A stretch of DNA of 46,751 nucleotides, from the NCBI GenBank assembly GCA_013204605.1, contig JABMNI010000067.1, positions 1-46,751 on the forward strand, in the 5' to 3' direction. Origin of the DNA: Ignavibacteria bacterium (GTDB lineage: Bacteria > Bacteroidota > Ignavibacteria > Kapaibacteriales > Kapaibacteriaceae). Numbering within the stretch: the stretch's first letter is position 1; each line of letters opens with the position of its first letter. This document shows, piece by piece, positions 16,624 through 27,125 of this stretch. The position numbers were made by a program, and so were the translations under genes. The notes under the pieces were generated by a model, which was not told where the DNA came from, did not search any database, and worked only from the letters and a program-made list of their open reading frames with translations.

Positions 16624-18261
16624 CTAAAACCTCCAATTAATTCCACCACTGATAAATGTGCTGCGCTCCTGATACCCGTTCCACAAAACTATGCTAGAAC
16701 CTACCAGATTTTGCGCCCTCAAAAACAAATTTGCATTCTTGTTGATATCATAAACGATGCCAAATCGAACGTCGATGTAGCCGGATAGTTGATTAGTGTT
16801 TTGAACATCCGACCACCGATCGCCAACATATATCACCGACACTGTACTGCGCAATTTTGGCATCCAGTAGCGTTGATAGGTTGCAGATCCGGTTACCATG
16901 GCCACGTACGGTTTTGTGTGCCCCGAATCAAGCGCTGCATTTGTAAACGTTACATCAGCAAACACTGTGTTGGATTCATCTACCATCCACGTAACATCAC
17001 CAAACAGAACCATGGTGGTACTCGTTAAGTACGAAGGAGCAAACAGTCCGGGTTTTGTTGAGACAAATATTACATCGCGTTCGGTCTGTAGCAACTTAAC
17101 ACCCGCAGAAGTAAACAGTCTGACGGTTGGATGATAGTTCAACGCGGCCTTGATGGCAAACACGTCGTATGAAAAATCTATCAACAACGAATCATCAACC
17201 CACGGGGAGTTCGAGTACATATCAGCAAAAGATACTGGGCGCAATCCGGAAGAAAAATTCCCTATCACACTAAAGTTTTTGTCGAGCGTTGCCTGCATTT
17301 CAGCCTTGATACTCACGCCTGGTCTGCTTTGTCCACCGGTCGAAGAGGCCCACTGAAACCCAACCCCGGCACTGGCTATAACATCTCCTTGCTCGAGTCT
17401 GGCCAAGCCCCCTACCAAAGAATATGGGTATGAGTTACCGGCATACGACTGAATGCGCGCATCGGCTTCTACACCATACTGAAATGCCGCGCCGGTTTGA
17501 AGTACACTTGCTCTGCCAAAAATATTATTGCCCGAAGAAGACCGGTTGGCTGTGCTTAAACTCTGCGCGTTATATCCAACCGCTGCAAAATACTTTAGCA
17601 GGTTACTTTTGCCCGAAATATCGAGATCGATTTTCAGCGCAGAATAATTTCTCCTATCGGCCGATGGGTTTGCAAACAGCGCAAAATTCGTGCTGTTGTA
17701 TTCGGCCAAAATTGATGTGCTACTGCCACCAAAGAAAATAAATTCGGAGGGGGCTATGTAGGTGCTGCGAGCTTTAACGTCAGATTTTACATAGTCGGAA
17801 TTATCAACCCATCCATTACTTGCCTCTACATTTCCGGAAAAGTCTAGTAGGTATCCGGCAGTCTGCGTGGAATACCCTGCTTGAATGGTTGGAGTGAGAT
17901 AGTTACCGAACTGCGCTTCAACGTAGCCTGGAAAGACGAGCAACGGACGCGATAACGACGGTAATTTGTGCGCAGGTAACGATGGAATAGGTTGCTTTTC
18001 AGTTGGATTCAAACTATCAATCTGTCCACTGCGTAACGAAGCCGGTTTGCTTGGCGGCTGCTTGGCACCACCGGGAATATCTACGCGTTGCTTACCTGTG
18101 ACGATAAACTCCGGCAATTCAATAGGCCGGTTTGGTTGTTGCGGCTGAGTTTGCTGTGCAAAGGCTTCAGTACAAAACGCAAACATCAAAGCAAACACCA
18201 AAGCAAGCATCAAAGGAAACGTGAAATGGGAAACATAGGTGGCAGCGGTAGTGTTTTTCAT
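16624..18261 (-). CDS. Outer-membrane beta-barrel protein with TonB-box-like segment
   Basis: A 545-residue protein. A signal peptide (ending EAFAQ, about residue 36) is followed by a Gln/Pro-rich stretch and ELPEFIVTGKQ, which resembles a TonB box. About 60 disordered residues come next, then a long series of amphipathic beta-strands ending INWRF, with the terminal Phe typical of BAM-assembled barrels. I see no recognisable plug domain, so it is not an ordinary TonB-dependent receptor. Its ATG overlaps the stop of the TPR gene (ATGA), and one base separates its stop from the SPOR ATG. Together with the TonB-domain gene it suggests a dedicated envelope-spanning assembly. Confidence 0.75.
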   Translation of the reverse strand: MKNTTAATYVSHFTFPLMLALVFALMFAFCTEAFAQQTQPQQPNRPIELPEFIVTGKQRVDIPGGAKQPPSKPASLRSGQIDSLNPTEKQPIPSLPAHKLPSLSRPLLVFPGYVEAQFGNYLTPTIQAGYSTQTAGYLLDFSGNVEASNGWVDNSDYVKSDVKARSTYIAPSEFIFFGGSSTSILAEYNSTNFALFANPSADRRNYSALKIDLDISGKSNLLKYFAAVGYNAQSLSTANRSSSGNNIFGRASVLQTGAAFQYGVEADARIQSYAGNSYPYSLVGGLARLEQGDVIASAGVGFQWASSTGGQSRPGVSIKAEMQATLDKNFSVIGNFSSGLRPVSFADMYSNSPWVDDSLLIDFSYDVFAIKAALNYHPTVRLFTSAGVKLLQTERDVIFVSTKPGLFAPSYLTSTTMVLFGDVTWMVDESNTVFADVTFTNAALDSGHTKPYVAMVTGSATYQRYWMPKLRSTVSVIYVGDRWSDVQNTNQLSGYIDVRFGIVYDINKNANLFLRAQNLVGSSIVLWNGYQERSTFISGGINWRF

Positions 18262-21200
18262 TTCTTCACCTTGGCCAATCTTTTCAGTCTTGCTACGGCT
18301 GTTTTGCCAAAGTCATCCTCCGGACGCAATTCTGCAACCACAGTGTAGGCGGCTTTTGCTGCATCGAAATCCAATTGCTGCTCATATATTTCACCAAGCG
18401 CTAACAAGCTGAAGGTGTACCAGTCTTCATACCCCGCATATTCCTCACGAACCTTTGTGAACATTGCAGTAGCCTCGATCAGATTTTTTTCTCGAAAAAA
18501 CATTTCGCCCATTTCATACAACGCGTTTGCAATGATGAGTGGTTGCTGACTGGTGCGAACAAGAATTCCAAGTTGTATCCGAGCTGAATCGTAGTTCTTG
18601 TTGCGTCTGTAATATGTTGATACCTGATACCTAGCCTGATCACCATACGTGGTTGATGGGTACTTGTCTGCCACTTGTTTGTAAAACGCCAGCGCTTTAA
18701 TGGAATCACCTGCCACACGGTGCAACGTTGCCCGCTCAAAACCGGCGCGCGATGCGTTGGCCGTATCTGACGGATACTTCGTTGTGATAATCGCGTACAA
18801 TGAATCGGCTCGCGCTGAATTGGCAATCGATCCGTAATAAGTAGCTAAATCTAGTTTTGATGCTACGGTAAGGGGGCTTTCCGGATACTTATTATCGAGG
18901 ATTGAAAAGGCCGAACGTGCTTGAACATCATCGTTCATTGTTAGATAGGTTTTGCCAAGCAAATACATAGCCTCGTCTGCTTTTTCGGAACTGGGATATT
19001 TTTTTATATAGGCTTCGAGCTCAGCAGCTGCATTATTGTAGTTGCGTCCGGAATAAAATATTTCCGCTTTCTTGAACATAAATTCTTCGGCAACTACGCT
19101 CTGAGGATTTGCGTTGATTAACTCATCAGCAATCCTAATCGCTTCATCATTCCTGCCCATTCCCATGTACGCAATCTGCATGCTCTTCGCTGCCTCGGCT
19201 GCAAGTGGATGCGATGGATACTTGGAAATAACTTTTCGATACGTTGTCATAGCACCATCTACATCTTCCATGTTGAACTGGGCATCACCAATCGTATACA
19301 GAGCCTTCACTGCTTGCTCGCCGGTAGGATAAGCTTCTAACAATCTATCAAACTCACTTATAGCTGAAATGTAATTGTGTTGTTGAAATTCAATCCAACC
19401 AACAAGAAACAACGCATCATCGGCCAGCTTGCTCATTGGCTGTGTAATTACAAAGTTTCGTAAGTGCTGTAAAGCCCCTTGCAAATCATTAGCGCGGTAT
19501 AGCGCTTGTCCAGCTTGATACCCGGCATATTGTCCTTCGGATGAACCAGGTGATTTCCGAAACGCACTTTTATACTGTTCCGCGGCGGCTTTGTATTGTT
19601 TTGAAATGTAGAACCCGTCGCCCCGACGGACCATACCATCTACAGCGAATTTCGATTTTGGAAATGCCTCTAGCAGATCACCAAAAGCATCGATTGATTT
19701 TGCAAGATCGCGTCGGCGGAAATACGTCCACGCCAATCCGTACATCGCCTCTTCCCTACGAATACTTGCCGTGTATTTATTCACAACTTCTTCGTAAAGC
19801 TCTTGCGCATTTTTTAGGAGGTCGGCGTGATACATTGATTCGGCTAACCAAAATGTTGCTTCGTCGATGCGTGGATCTTTAGGATGATTACCAATAAAAT
19901 CCGTGAGTGCCGGAATCGCATTCTTCGTTTGGTTTGACATCACCAAACAAATGCCGCGTTTCAATCTGGCCTCGGCCAAATACACGCTACGGTTTACTAA
20001 ATGCGCTTCACTTGCACTTAACGCAAGTTGCTCGGCGCGTGCATACGATGTTGCCGCCTTTCCATACTGTTGCAATTCAATTCTAGCCGCACCTAGTAAT
20101 ATCGAAGCCCGTACTGAAGTGAGTGCATCTCTCGATTCTCTATCTGCTTTTTCGAAGGCGCGTTCTGCTTTGTCGTATAAACCTCGTTCGTACGCTACAA
20201 TTCCCACCTCAACCAACGCTTGCGCTTGAAACGGATACGATGTTTGGTACGCTAGTGCTTCGAACGCTTTTTCTGCTTCGTCCGTGCGTCCTAACATTTT
20301 CAACGCCACGGCGTGGTACAACAGCGCCTGCTGCCTAACAACCGAACCATCGTCAGACACTGCACTAATAATGTCGGCAAGATGTTTCCTAGCCGTATCC
20401 GGCTTACCCATGCTTAACGCACTAAAGCCAGCTTGAAGTTCAATGAACCACCGATATGGCGAGTTTGGATAGTCGCGCAACAGCACTATGCAAGAATCAT
20501 ACGTCTGCTGATATTTACCACGCATAGATGCAGCTTGCGCTCGAATAAACAAAATCTCCTGTTCCGCATCGGCAACAAACAACTGCGGTTTAATGAGAGT
20601 GGTGTCGGCACGTTTCACCGTAAGCAATTGCTCATCGATTCCTATCAACACATCCAGCGCTCTTTCCGGCATTCTCTGCTTCAGATGGTTTTGCGCCTCT
20701 CTGATTTTGCCGGCAATCATGGTTGATTTATTGGGATAATTCTTGCGCAGTTCGGCGAACGAATTAATTGCATTTTCGGGATCGGCGTTTTTCTCGTAGA
20801 TCTGTCCAATGGTGTACAGCGCCTTATCGGCATACTCTCCGTGGGGCTGCACCTTGATACAATTCTTAAGTGCCGTAATTCCCTGCTCGTACTTCCCTTG
20901 GTTGGCCAAGGTTGCACCCAACCAATACAGTGCATAGTGTGCAAGGTTTGCGTAGGTAGAATCGTTTCGTTCTTGTAATTGTGCCGTGGCAGATTCCGCG
21001 CAACGCGTAAGAAAAACTTCGGCGCCCGGTAAATCATCTTCTTCAAGAGCTGCTAAGCCCCTTTCCAACCAAGCAAACGGAATAAACGGGGAGTTAGCAC
21101 GGTTGTGGATGAATTGCTCCATCGTGTGGTCGGCCTCAGAGGGCAAGCCCGACAACCGGGAAATTTCGGCCGACGAAAATGGAATAGCATCGCGCGCGGA

Positions 21201-21404
21201 GGTGAATCTGGCGTCGGAGGCGGCGTGCTCGAGCAGACCAAATGCGCGTCGAACTTCACCGTCGGAAATCATCCAACGTACACTCTGTTCTTCGCCAATT
21301 GGGGTGATGTAGGGGTACGGGAAAATCTGAGCGTGCGCGCTGGAACAAACCACCAGACACATCGCAATTATTCCCCCTAGATATCGAATTCGGTGCGGGG
21401 TCAA
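18258..21404 (-). CDS. Large tetratricopeptide-repeat periplasmic protein
   Basis: A 1048-residue protein with a signal peptide (ending SSAHAQ, about 26) and roughly twenty TPR-like helical pairs across its whole length. Many end in KYP-type turns (AEDVIKKYPSS-like), as in YbgF/BamD-type TPRs. It lacks any other domain I can see. Start is TTG 21404, preceded by an AAGGAAGG ribosome binding site. It is the first gene of the operon with the barrel, SPOR and TonB-domain proteins and is probably the scaffold that organises them at the periplasmic face of the outer membrane. A role in T9SS or gliding, where large TPR lipoproteins occur, is possible, but no lipobox is present. Confidence 0.85.
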   Translation of the reverse strand: MTPHRIRYLGGIIAMCLVVCSSAHAQIFPYPYITPIGEEQSVRWMISDGEVRRAFGLLEHAASDARFTSARDAIPFSSAEISRLSGLPSEADHTMEQFIHNRANSPFIPFAWLERGLAALEEDDLPGAEVFLTRCAESATAQLQERNDSTYANLAHYALYWLGATLANQGKYEQGITALKNCIKVQPHGEYADKALYTIGQIYEKNADPENAINSFAELRKNYPNKSTMIAGKIREAQNHLKQRMPERALDVLIGIDEQLLTVKRADTTLIKPQLFVADAEQEILFIRAQAASMRGKYQQTYDSCIVLLRDYPNSPYRWFIELQAGFSALSMGKPDTARKHLADIISAVSDDGSVVRQQALLYHAVALKMLGRTDEAEKAFEALAYQTSYPFQAQALVEVGIVAYERGLYDKAERAFEKADRESRDALTSVRASILLGAARIELQQYGKAATSYARAEQLALSASEAHLVNRSVYLAEARLKRGICLVMSNQTKNAIPALTDFIGNHPKDPRIDEATFWLAESMYHADLLKNAQELYEEVVNKYTASIRREEAMYGLAWTYFRRRDLAKSIDAFGDLLEAFPKSKFAVDGMVRRGDGFYISKQYKAAAEQYKSAFRKSPGSSEGQYAGYQAGQALYRANDLQGALQHLRNFVITQPMSKLADDALFLVGWIEFQQHNYISAISEFDRLLEAYPTGEQAVKALYTIGDAQFNMEDVDGAMTTYRKVISKYPSHPLAAEAAKSMQIAYMGMGRNDEAIRIADELINANPQSVVAEEFMFKKAEIFYSGRNYNNAAAELEAYIKKYPSSEKADEAMYLLGKTYLTMNDDVQARSAFSILDNKYPESPLTVASKLDLATYYGSIANSARADSLYAIITTKYPSDTANASRAGFERATLHRVAGDSIKALAFYKQVADKYPSTTYGDQARYQVSTYYRRNKNYDSARIQLGILVRTSQQPLIIANALYEMGEMFFREKNLIEATAMFTKVREEYAGYEDWYTFSLLALGEIYEQQLDFDAAKAAYTVVAELRPEDDFGKTAVARLKRLAKVKK

Positions 21405-21430
21405 TTACCTTCCTTTTAAAAGCTGCGTTG

Positions 21431-21438
21431 CAAAATTA
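21431..21438 (-). promoter_or_regulatory. Possible -7 box for the TPR/barrel/SPOR/TonB operon
   Basis: On the minus strand TAATTTTG fits TAnnTTTG. It ends 26 bases before the TTG start at 21404, leaving a short leader that holds the AAGGAAGG site. The -33 element is weak. Confidence 0.4.
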
Positions 21439-21463
21439 CACATACGGATTCAAGAGAACACCG

Positions 21464-21471
21464 TATTTTTG
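21464..21471 (+). promoter_or_regulatory. Possible -7 box for trhO
   Basis: TATTTTTG lies 32 bases before the trhO GTG. It sits in the sequence CGTATTTTTGACC, which is shared exactly with the box before holB. A leader of about 25 bases containing AGGA would follow. Confidence 0.4.
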
Positions 21472-21503
21472 ACCGAAAATTCGACGCAATCAGGAAAAAA
21501 CTC

Positions 21504-22388
21504 GTGTATCAAGTTTTACTATACTATAAATTCGTTCAGATAGATGACCCTGAGTTGTTTACACAGCAGCACTTAGAGCTGTGCAAGCAAATTGGTTTGT
21601 TAGGTAGAGTACTTATCGCATCGGAAGGAATAAACGGAACAGTTTCGGGAACGGCCGCGCAATGTGACGCATATAAAGCAAATTTGAGCGCCGATCCGCG
21701 TTTTGCCGACATTGTTTATAAGGTCGACGAAGTTGATACAATTCCATTCCACAAGATCTTTGTCCGCCTAAAACAAGAACTTGTCACGTTCAACGCCGAC
21801 CTCCCCACAAACCCCTCGCAGAAATCCGGTGTTCGCTTGTCGCCGAAAGATTTTCACGCCATGATGCAACGCGACGATGTAGTGGTACTTGATGGCAGAA
21901 CTGATTACGAGTACGACATAGGTCATTTTCGCGGCGCCATCCGTCCGCCCATCGATTCGTTCCGCCTCTTCCCCACTTGGCTCAAAGAAAACTTCGAACA
22001 CCTCAAAGACAAACACATCATCACGTATTGCACCGGCGGAATTCGATGCGAAAAACTCACCGCCTACATGTTGGAAAAAGAATTCCAAAACGTGTATCAA
22101 CTCGAAGGTGGAATAGTTACGTACGGCAAAGATCCTGAAGTGCAAGGGGCTTTGTGGGACGGCAAATGTTACGTGTTCGACGAACGCATCTTGGTTGACA
22201 TTAACCACACTGATGATCGCCTTCCCGTTGCCCACTGCTTTCACTGCGGCAAACCCGCCGAACGCCTCGTGAACTGCGCCAACTTCGAATGCCACCGTCA
22301 GCACCCCGTCTGCGAAGAATGCGAAGAACAAACCAAACGGTCTTGCAGTGTAGAGTGCATGAACGCGAGACACAGAGAGCTAATGTGA
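21504..22388 (+). CDS. trhO: tRNA uridine(34) hydroxylase (rhodanese-type)
   Basis: TrhO/YceA proteins install 5-hydroxyuridine at the wobble position of certain tRNAs. The 294-residue sequence has the N-terminal acylphosphatase-like domain (ASEGINGTVSG), the rhodanese domain with DGRTDYEYDIGHFRGAI, and the active loop YCTGGIRC with Cys near residue 176. A C-terminal cysteine-rich tail follows (HCFHCGKP, CANFECHRQHPVCEEC, CSVEC), which is usual for the bacterial family. Start GTG 21504 has AGGA eight bases upstream. The stop codon lies inside the first copy of a 29-bp spacer repeat. Confidence 0.92.
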   Translation: MYQVLLYYKFVQIDDPELFTQQHLELCKQIGLLGRVLIASEGINGTVSGTAAQCDAYKANLSADPRFADIVYKVDEVDTIPFHKIFVRLKQELVTFNADLPTNPSQKSGVRLSPKDFHAMMQRDDVVVLDGRTDYEYDIGHFRGAIRPPIDSFRLFPTWLKENFEHLKDKHIITYCTGGIRCEKLTAYMLEKEFQNVYQLEGGIVTYGKDPEVQGALWDGKCYVFDERILVDINHTDDRLPVAHCFHCGKPAERLVNCANFECHRQHPVCEECEEQTKRSCSVECMNARHRELM

Positions 22389-22682
22389 AAATGTGGAAAT
22401 GTGAGAATGCCAATCCTTAAGACTAATGTGAAAATGTGGAAATGTGAGAATGACAATGTGCAATCACATAATTGAGGTTTTTGATTGAGATGACCACTGT
22501 CATCCTGAGCATAGCGAAGGTCACAAGTGTACATTTATGCTTTTGTATTGGCATTGAAGTGTGTCAATACTTTTAGTTCTGAAACAGATTTTATTTACAG
22601 AACCGTCTCGGGAATTACTTGATTTTTCATTGAACGAAAGGGCGATCAAAGTTTAATTGGATCGCGCTATTCCGAAAAATTC
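22381..22682. repeat. Repeat-bearing spacer after trhO
   Basis: Two identical 29-bp copies (22381-22409 and 22424-22452) of an AATGTG-rich sequence occur at a 43-base period; the first begins inside the last codons of trhO. Next comes TTTTTGATTGAGAT (about 22481-22494) and then a CTGTCATCCTGAGCATAGCG element (from about 22497). Related copies of the last two occur at 28990-29058. No gene is visible. The right part lies beyond the 3' end of the minus-strand T9SS gene and shows no convincing terminator. Confidence 0.75.
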
Positions 22683-25600
22683 TTACCGAGTAATTGTAAA
22701 CGCAACTCCGTTTATCGTATCATTACAATTGATTCTAGCGAAGTAAGTGCCAGGCAAATACTTTTCGGTATCGATTTCAATGTTATTATCCCCCACAGTC
22801 CAATTCTGCTTAGCAGTGTAAATAATCTGACCCTGTACGTTAACAATATTCACTTCGCAACTTGTTGCATTGTTAGACTTTATGGTCAACATCACATTCC
22901 CAATAGATAGTGGGTTGGGGTGTGGCAATTTGCTAATCGTAACCTGAAGTATGGAAGGTGTTTCAACACTACCCTTTGGTAACGCCATTTTACTAAGACC
23001 AGTTGATCCGTAAGTCGTTTTTCTCCTTAGATCCGATAGTATCTGGTTTGTATAAACATCCCGGAGAGAGTCTGCCTTGTCCAGCGTATCAGTGATCGAA
23101 TTGATATACAAGGTCGCCCAGTTTGAAGGAACCGAATCGGCCACAAAGGGGAATGTCGAACGCAATAGCGTATGTACTATTTGGGCAGAATCATACTCAG
23201 CAACGGTAACATGAACATTTGCCTTAATGAACAAAGCCGCACTACGCAGATTGGAATCCAGTGATGTATTTGCAAACACAACTTGCATATCACTCTTTAG
23301 TTGTGTGTAATATGTGCTCGAATCAATTCTGCTGACTACTTCAAAATATTCCCATGCCTTGTCACGCCTGCAACGCCAATTCAAACTAGAATTCGCAACG
23401 TCACTTTGAATACTTGCGACAGCCGAATATAAAAGTGTATCTGTAAAATCCATTTCCAAATAATCTTCTCCACCACCCTCTGAACAGACGATTGGCACAC
23501 CACAAGCAGCATTATTTACAACACGCAAACAACTTGGATCAACCGCCTGCGTTTGGTCTAAATGATCACCAACCCACGTAAGATTTGAAAACCTAGGCTG
23601 GTAGTTTGTGCCTGGATTCCACTTATTGTATGACACAAGAACTTGAGGAGTTGTACCATCACTAGTAACATGATACTCTGACGACCCACTAAAATCATTG
23701 TAGCCACATTCAATAATCAACTGTGCATTTCGCGCGAGTCCAATATCAGTAGTATTGCAGCCCCATGTTCCAAAATAATTTGATGCGCCTTGAAATTTAT
23801 TTCTTCCATACTCTATATCATCGCCAGCCTTTTCTTGGTTTCGCATATGAAACGTCGAACCATAAGACATAGCACCATAACAATATGAAGAGAAAACATT
23901 GTTCCGAAAATACTGGATGCCGCTACTCTCAACAATGAGACCTCCCTTTGTATTTGAGTAATTATTATCCTTATAATTCCCGAGATTTGATGCGTACACA
24001 TTTGATGAAAATTCATTGTTGTCAAACAAATTTGCGCAGAAAGTGGTAGCCGCACTTTGTGAGTTGATCCCCCAAGTGCAGTCCTTTATTAAGGAGCCAC
24101 TCACCATTGTCTCTCCATTGTCGATTGACTCTAAACCACGAAACAGTTTATTCAGTTCGACATTAATTAACTTCACTCTACGAGCATTCGACACGGAGAT
24201 ACCGTACTGAATGGATCCTTGAGCTGCTACGCCAGACTGCGCATCACTGAATTTGGAATCTTCAATATTCACAACAGCCAACGGTCTAGTAAAGCCACTA
24301 TACGAAACCCAATTAGATAGTGGGTTGGTTAGTTTGAACAAATTCATTAGGGGCTTCTCTGCATCACGGGTTGTCCTAAAATCCGAATTCAAAACGGTTA
24401 TCGTCGCCCGAACGGCAATTTTATCCAAGTCGATAAATACGTTAACAAAATCACCGTACTCGATCGAAATCAAAGATGCATCCACATTCGTAGTTCCACG
24501 ACCTTTAATGTAAGCACTCTTTGAATAAACAGGAAAACTACTCCGAGAAGTTACCTTAACATGTTTCGTGGTCGTTCCTTCAACAAGAAACTTTCCATTT
24601 GCATCATGGTCTTCAAAATAGAGTTCAACGTTGGCACCCTCTGTAAACTTCCACGTGCCACCGGATTCTATCGTAACCTTTTGCTTAAACATTACTTTTT
24701 TACCCGTGGCGATTTCATTGACGATAAGGCTCCCACCTGTGCGAACAACGATCGGTACGTCTATAACAATGTCCGTACCTAATGCATCTCCACCCAAGAC
24801 TGACACATTAAGCACACCCTCCACATATACAGTGTTTGTGCCCGAGCTGGGTGGCAGAAGTGAAGTTGAGGTGAATACACCAGGGTCTGAAGCATGCCCT
24901 GCAAGTAAATTCACACAGGCACCGGCAGCGACGTAAACATCTCTTTCGACGTTGAAGTCTCCTTGCAAATTTACAGTTTGGTACTTTCTATCGCCCCAAT
25001 TATTTGCACCAGCACTGTAACCACTTATCGTTCCTCCGAGTTTGCCGTCGAAGTATCGGAGCACCATAAATCCACCATCGCTTAACCAGTTTCTGGCGGC
25101 AGCCGTTTGCACTTCAGTCGGGTCAGGACTGTATTCATCAGGATCCGCGTGCGTTAAGTCATTAACAATTCTTCCTTCACCAAAAGCCATCACGTGGATA
25201 AATTTCTCGTCTTCTGGCAATACACCCGTACCATCTGTTCCAACTCGAGCCGTGCCAAAGTCTGCAACTGAGTGCCAAACGCCCCAAAAATACATGCCAA
25301 TATTTGTTAATACTTGATAAGGCTTTAATCCCTCATTAACACCCGAACTCAGCGTATAAAAGTAGTCTGAGGTTTTGGTATATTTAAGTGTCGGGATAAA
25401 ATCGAAGAATGCCTTTTCTAATACAGTCGCATTAGATATTGTGTTGGTAAGATTGAACACCCTGCATCCAGCCGCGTACGCGCTTACTATCACATCATTT
25501 GCATTTCGATCAAACATGCTCGTATTGTATGGAGAAATAGTGTGAACCCTGTGAACCGTATTTGGTGCTATACTCTTATCCCCATCAACACTGCACGATA

Positions 25601-27107
25601 CATTGATTGAAGAGGAAGGTACTTGCTTACGAGATGCGAAATTCAAATCATCAGGATGAGTTGATTCAATTGGGTCATATAAACTAAGTGGCCCATCATA
25701 AGTGCCGGTGCCAGTAACATCAATTTCACCAGACGACTGCGTCGTATTCCAGATTCGAACAAAGGCTCCGAGTCTACGGTCATCCTGCAAATTATTAGAT
25801 GGGTTTTCCACAAGTATTTTGTCTATTCCACCTATCCATTGGTCAAGTGATCCTTTAGTAACCTGATTTTCAGTTGGTTCAGTTAAATTATACCTTGGTC
25901 CCGCAAATTCATCTGCTGTTACAACTAAAACATCGGTAGTGTTTGTGTGGAAGAAAGGCGCCGCTGTGTGTGTCTGGCGATACCACCATCCGTTACTGCT
26001 ATTGGAAAATTGCTTGTTGGGGGTTTCTCTATCCATATCGTATGGCCAATACTTTGGCGTTGATACGGTAGCAGCAGTTTGTGATGAATAATCAACATCT
26101 ACAATTCCGATGCCACCTGCTTCGACGGATGGGTCACCCCCACATGTCGATCCAACAAACAAACGAACTTTAGTATCTGAAATATATTGTGGTACGATAT
26201 CGTGCGGAAATAATCTCATTCCCGAAAATGCAGGAATAGTAACAGGATTACCACCGGACATGGTAATTCTGTCAAGCAGTCCCAATGTACTACTCCCTTT
26301 CGCACAAACACTTACAATGCTTCTTAAATCAAACATCTCAACAAATGTATATGGACTACCACCATATGTAGATTGATGAATGGTTGGAAGCGTAAGTATT
26401 CCACACTTCTGATCAAAACCTAAAGTGTGCGGATCATTCACTGTATAATCGCTACCGGACTTGATTCATCCAACGTAAATATCGTTATTTGCTGGACTTA
26501 ATTTTGCACCGTTGTATTTAACATTGCGTTGCCCAGCATTATAGATTTCTATCAAACTAGTGCTGCCAGATTCTCGCAATTCCACAGCCTTTGAAAGATT
26601 GATAATAATGAATCTTGCCGTTGGATCAGTAGAAATGCTCAAATATTGCAAATCGTACACCCATGCAATTAAAAAGACATCACCATTAAAGGTACCACTG
26701 GAAGTAGTGTGCTCATCGGTGTAAACAGCAAGACGCTCAAATGTCCTCAAAGTACCCCCATCAACATCACTCAAACTATAATCTCTAACAGTCATAGTTA
26801 TGTAACTTTCATTTGGAGACCGCGGATTGGTTACGTCGACTATTCGTATGCGATTAGCAGTCCCTTCATTGTAAACCGTCACAAGTAGTTGTTTCTTTTT
26901 CGAAACACCACCTGACACATATGGTACTGAAACAACTTCGAACTGATCTCCAGAGCCAGGCCGAAATGGAATCACATCAATTAATTCCATATTTCTGCTA
27001 GATACACCTCCATGTTTAAGAGTTCCAGATAGAACTGGTGTTGACTGACATGCCATTTCCGCTGCACCCCAAAGAATCAGCGAGAATACTAAAATCGCGG
27101 CTTTCAT
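22683..27107 (-). pseudogene. T9SS-exported beta-helix protein split by an in-frame TGA
   Basis: Two open frames, 27107-26466 and 26441-22683, lie in the same frame and are separated only by the TGA at 26466-26468 and eight further sense codons. Joined they give about 1474 residues: a signal peptide (ending EMACQ), a beta-rich region with NP.SPNESY-type motifs, a central right-handed beta-helix (about residues 730-1150, many short repeats such as VLNSDF, VNIEDSKFSD, LIKDCTW), and a type A T9SS sorting domain at the end (PHPNPLSIGNV, NVQGQIIY, KYLPGTYFARI). The downstream part alone has no signal peptide and no ribosome binding site before its GTG, so it could not be exported. This is a recent nonsense mutation, a sequencing error or read-through. 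Role unknown; surface polysaccharide binding or cleavage is possible. Confidence 0.75.
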
Positions 27108-27125
27108 ATTTACCTCATGAGTATA

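Noticed and set aside
21768-22373. 201-codon minus frame opposite trhO
   Set aside because: Shadow of trhO; the plus strand carries all rhodanese motifs.
26441-26468. Selenocysteine or altered genetic code at the in-frame TGA
   Set aside because: No evident hairpin of SECIS type was noticed, no redox motif surrounds the codon, and other genes here end in TGA.
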